Part shown: positions 61,501 through 64,000 of the stretch, piece after piece
Numbering within the stretch: position 1 is the stretch's first letter
Layout: each line of letters opens with the position of its first letter
From: Knufia peltigerae
Lineage: Eukaryota; Ascomycota; Eurotiomycetes; Chaetothyriales; Trichomeriaceae
Length of the DNA stretch: 64,000 nt
Direction: 5' to 3'
Assembly (NCBI GenBank): GCA_030247855.1
Contig: JAPDRN010000138.1
Span: 1-64,000 of the forward strand
The notes under the pieces: generated by a model
Databases searched by the model: none
Told to the model about the DNA's origin: nothing
Seen by the model: the letters and a program-made list of their open reading frames with translations, nothing else
Program-made: the position numbers and the translations under genes

Positions 61501-63551
61501 GAGAGCAGGCAACCGCTGAAAAAGAATGCGATCGCATCAAACATCTTGTGATGGGGCTATTCGGCTATGCTCAAAAGCGAAGAGAGGAATATTACCTTGT
61601 CAAGCTAATCGTGCGTTCCATCAAAGAAGAGGTCGATTGCTCGATGTCACTTCAGGATTACCTGAGGACAAATTCCTTTTCCAACAAACTCTTCAGTGGA
61701 TACAGCAAATCGCCAAGAGACCGCAAGTTTTTGAGAGATATCTTGGGCCCCTTAGTGAAAGAGAACATCATCGACAACGCATCTCTCGATCTGGAGAGTG
61801 ACCCATTGCAGATATACTTGTCAGCCATTAACAATGAGGAACTAAGAACAGGCCGACGAAGCCAGAGAGATCCAAATGTTCCACGGGAAGTTGCCATTCG
61901 CGATCCAGAAACCCGAGCAACATTCATTGCCCATATGCAGGATCTTAGGGACATTACTGACCAGTTCTTCCTCTGTATCGAAGACTGTCTGCACCGTATG
62001 CCTTTTGGAGTCCGCTTTGTTGTCCAGCAAACACACGAACACCTCCATGCTCGATTCCCTGGCGAAGACCACGAATTCGTGCTTCAACTCGTGGGACAAT
62101 GGCTATGGCGTACATATTTACAACCTGCTCTTCTCGAGCCAGAAAAATTTGGTGTTGCAGATCGTGCAATGACCCAAGAACAAAAGCGTAACCTCGGGGA
62201 AATAGCCAAGGTATTGAACCAGGCGGCGTCAGGTCGTGAGTTTGGAGGGGACAATGTGTATCTCCAGCCATTGAACAATTACATCCGCGAATCCATTGAT
62301 CGATTTGCGACGATCTGGCGACATGGTGAGTCTCTCTCTTTCCTGGTGCTATCTGAAGCCTTAACTGATCGGTCCCTCACAGTCATATCCATCCCGTCCG
62401 CAGAAGAACACTACGACATCGACGAGTTCAACGACCTCTATGCTAAGACGAAGCCTACACTGTACATCAAGATGGCCGACATATTTTCAATTCACAAATT
62501 GCTCACCCAGGAGATCAGTCTCATCTGCCCCAACCAAGATGATGTCCTTCGTGACACTCTTCGAGAGCTGGGTAGTGTCCAAAGCAGTGAAAGCGAATTG
62601 AAGGGTGTCAGTTCCAGTGAAATCAGTCTGACATTGAATCCTAAATTCCTCAACGCTGAAGATCCTGATGCAGATGTCAAGGCCCTCTTCACCGAAACGA
62701 AGCGATGTGTTCTCTACATTATTCGTATTCAGTCCGGCTCGAGTCTGCTTGAGATTCTGGTGAAACCTATCAGCCCCGGAAATGAGGAGAAATGGGAGGC
62801 CCTTGTTCGAGATGAACTTCAATCTGGGAACGGGCGACGGGGTGCTTATGCTGACGCCAGCACGCACCTGGATATATCCACCTTGACATATCCGGACCTC
62901 AAACGCATTGCTCTGGAAAATGTTCTCCAACTCGAATCAATAGGCCGGCTGACTCGAGCCAACCAGTACCAGGATCTGCTCAATACTATTGCTGTTGACA
63001 TCCGGACCAAACACCGCCGCAGGTTGCAACGGCAAAGGGAACTCGAAAATGTGAAAACCACTTTGGCACGGCTTAACGAGCAAGCAGTGTATCTTGAGCA
63101 ACAGCTCAAGACGTACAATGACTATATCGAACAGGCCATGGTGACACTACAGAACAAGAAAGGGAAGAAACGTTTCGTCATGCCCTTCACGAAGCAATGG
63201 GATCACGAAAGAGAGTTGCAACGATCCGGGCGCTCTTTTAAATTCGGTTCATACAAGTACTCGGCACGAACGTTACACAACAAAGGAGTGTTGGTCGAGT
63301 GGCGAGGATATCACGAGTCTCAATGGGACCGGGTTGATCTCACTGTCTCTTCCAACGAGGTCGGTGTCTTCACCATTGACGGCAGTTCAGGTAACATGAT
63401 GATCCCTGGAGCAAACGCGCAAGTACCGCTGGACGATCTCTTGCAAGCACAATTCAACAACACACAGTTTATGGAGTTTTTTGAGGGGGCGCTCCGGGTT
63501 AATGTCAACTTATTCCTGCATTTAATTATGAAGAAATTTTATAATGAATGA
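58572..63551 (+). CDS. IQGAP-family scaffold: CH, IQ repeats, RasGAP-like, RGC (1640-1659 aa)
   Basis: A frame of 1660 codons. A Ser-rich N-terminus precedes a calponin-homology domain (about 240-365: RQFLQAYEYLCHIGEAKEWI, NGVTLAEVVQAFHPDHNLKI, YKHSDNIVMFFRFLEEVG). A long run of IQ-type repeats (about 435-840; pattern LQ-x2-IRG-x5-R) follows, then a RasGAP-related domain (about 1005-1195: EYYLVKLIVRSIKEEVDCSM, FSNKLFSGYSK, WRTYLQPALLEPEKFGV) and a C-terminal RGC region (LARLNEQAVYLEQQLKTYND; FMEFFEGALRVNVNLFLHLI). Orthologues are yeast Iqg1 and S. pombe Rng2, which build the actomyosin ring at septation using calmodulin-type light chains. Positions 62326-62382 look like a 57-bp intron with GTGAGT, TTAACTGAT and CACAG. 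Removing it gives 1640 aa and the better sequence IWRHVISIPSAEEH. Confidence 0.94.
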   Translation: MSQYALRRTQTDIYSGNPQRQPSVASTVSSAYSAASSAFPPSRTSTVTSTNSSLYSRASPNHKRGISEAGEMTPTRSYKGHSSVENSPDHVYRNVRQTLRPLPQAPSPNATPRRPSGNHVRAQTLDRFPQNHTEDIFVDKHLHEHHFESHHSRPHLHHAATSPHGNTFKAPDIQELQKSSTSHLRALSRFAQDGDAEEFGITAAGHSVVGLHNRRQLKRTDSIAPGSRAKAKSYGWGDRNWMDKQRQFLQAYEYLCHIGEAKEWIEDIIHKPIPPIVELEEGLRNGVTLAEVVQAFHPDHNLKIFRNPKLQYKHSDNIVMFFRFLEEVGLPDLFRFELIDLYEKKNIPKVIYCIHALSWLLYRKGMVDFRIGNLVGQLEFEHHELEQTQRGLDKAGISMPSFSGMGASFGAEPEPEPVETEDERIERELQEQEAAVVEFQAQLKGALVRLRLGDMMQQLWDAEEALVDLQSRVRGDWARQIAGYRLDMQRFAINLQASCRGYLARTSQQKKEQLWKAREKDVLKLQSLFRASRVRAEASQTKSQTRKHDAGIRSLQAAIRGALSRRDVIDQYEETRSSEREVLRLQAGIRGMMQRQQMKRNQHALDLQALAITELQANARSMITRLTQSRMHESLQEWSINWTTLQANARAGRVRGHIAQMKQRLRAESASISRFQAALRGANARESYSSLQLALLRQSQAVIPLQATMRGFTLRHQLQQQRANLERHVPKLVHLQSMARGAISRSQVADLLNSLEDTAESVIELQSSIRAMLCRIGVASLLGDLDVHDGAITDLQAIIRASAIRSRFREKQRFFKENMEKVVKIQSVVRAKIQGKAYKSLTSGKNPPVGTLKGFVHLLNDSDFDFEEEVEFERLRKTVVQHVRQNELADQYITQLDIKIALLVKNKITLDEVVKHQRHFGGHVGALLPNSDIASKDPFDLKALNKTSRRKLEHYQELFFLLQTQPQYLARLFRRIREQATAEKECDRIKHLVMGLFGYAQKRREEYYLVKLIVRSIKEEVDCSMSLQDYLRTNSFSNKLFSGYSKSPRDRKFLRDILGPLVKENIIDNASLDLESDPLQIYLSAINNEELRTGRRSQRDPNVPREVAIRDPETRATFIAHMQDLRDITDQFFLCIEDCLHRMPFGVRFVVQQTHEHLHARFPGEDHEFVLQLVGQWLWRTYLQPALLEPEKFGVADRAMTQEQKRNLGEIAKVLNQAASGREFGGDNVYLQPLNNYIRESIDRFATIWRHGESLSFLVLSEALTDRSLTVISIPSAEEHYDIDEFNDLYAKTKPTLYIKMADIFSIHKLLTQEISLICPNQDDVLRDTLRELGSVQSSESELKGVSSSEISLTLNPKFLNAEDPDADVKALFTETKRCVLYIIRIQSGSSLLEILVKPISPGNEEKWEALVRDELQSGNGRRGAYADASTHLDISTLTYPDLKRIALENVLQLESIGRLTRANQYQDLLNTIAVDIRTKHRRRLQRQRELENVKTTLARLNEQAVYLEQQLKTYNDYIEQAMVTLQNKKGKKRFVMPFTKQWDHERELQRSGRSFKFGSYKYSARTLHNKGVLVEWRGYHESQWDRVDLTVSSNEVGVFTIDGSSGNMMIPGANAQVPLDDLLQAQFNNTQFMEFFEGALRVNVNLFLHLIMKKFYNE

Positions 63552-64000
63552 GCCACGAACCACAATGAAGGCATTTGGAGCAGGGAAGCCAGTTGGAGAG
63601 GTGCGACGACTAGGACAGGATGATAGTTGCCTCGCTCGAAAGCTAGGAGATTGAATAGAAGTTCCTCTCGATGACTGATAGAGGCATAAGGTGCATACCA
63701 GGCTCTTCCCACTGGTGTTTCTTTCTTGCAATATACACATCTTCCTAGGCCACAAATGTTTCGCTTATTCCCTTACATAAATTATCTCCGTGTTAGTGGG
63801 ATACAATAATGTATCGAACCATTATTTGGGGCCTCCGCACATGAACACCAGCGCAGACATGATATTTTCTTTCCGCACGGACACGTCGCTGCTGTCAAAA
63901 TGATAAGAGAGCCAGCCTCCTGTCTCAGCGGCGTCACGGAATGCACCAATGCTCACTTACAAACTTAATAATGGCCCGCCAGGCACGGCAAGTTCGACAG
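63552..64000. other. Intergenic to window edge
   Basis: 449 bp downstream of the IQGAP gene without a gene that I can support. Confidence 0.5.

Noticed and set aside
1..64000. tRNA, rRNA, CRISPR arrays and intact transposons
   Set aside because: I looked for B-box-like GGTTCGA contexts, direct-repeat/spacer periodicity, transposase or reverse-transcriptase motifs and found none; GGTTCGAA-like matches fall inside coding sequence.

Overview
The window is nuclear DNA of a filamentous ascomycete (Pezizomycotina; Eurotiomycetes is a tentative guess). The evidence is short 46-120 bp GT-AG introns with CTAAC/CTGAC-type branch sequences, Zn2Cys6 regulators, a HET-domain gene, MDM12, a fused trifunctional histidine gene, and a fungal IQGAP. 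I place 23 protein genes and no RNA genes. Intron positions were placed by hand from splice consensus, reading frame and family resemblance.

Layout. 1-8.6 kb: the 5' part of a HIS4-type gene (runs off the left edge) with a Gcn4/CPC1-type TGAGTCA upstream, then a Zn2Cys6 regulator - MFS transporter - Zn2Cys6 regulator trio whose two promoters carry similar CGG-N4/5-CCG palindromes. 9.3-13.5 kb: the most unusual gene, a fusion of a GHKL-type ATPase-like N-terminus, a 7-residue tandem repeat, a BAH-like segment and a C5 DNA methyltransferase-like C-terminus that has lost the catalytic Cys and Glu motifs. 13.5-20 kb: a mostly empty region with one tiny gene. 20-31.4 kb: a secreted expansin-like protein, then three fungal accessory genes side by side (PD-(D/E)XK-like, helical/coiled-coil, Hsp70-like ATPase), the last two divergent.

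31.4-46.9 kb: MDM12 (ERMES complex), a GH64-like glucanase-type protein ending in KDEL, a nitroreductase, a secreted mucin-like protein with a DUF4185-like domain, a stand-alone HET-domain protein, a JMJD7-like JmjC protein swollen by acidic inserts, a HAD hydrolase and a Pmp3-family membrane protein. 47-63.6 kb: mostly housekeeping genes, namely a serine carboxypeptidase, an NBP2-like SH3 protein, SSU72, a NUDT19-like Nudix hydrolase, IMP dehydrogenase and IQGAP.

The best candidates for something undescribed are the GHKL/pseudo-methyltransferase fusion, and the trio of nuclease-like, coiled-coil and Hsp70-like genes. A 9-bp motif, TACGGAGTA/TACTCCGTA, recurs at least nine times, only in the intergenic spaces.
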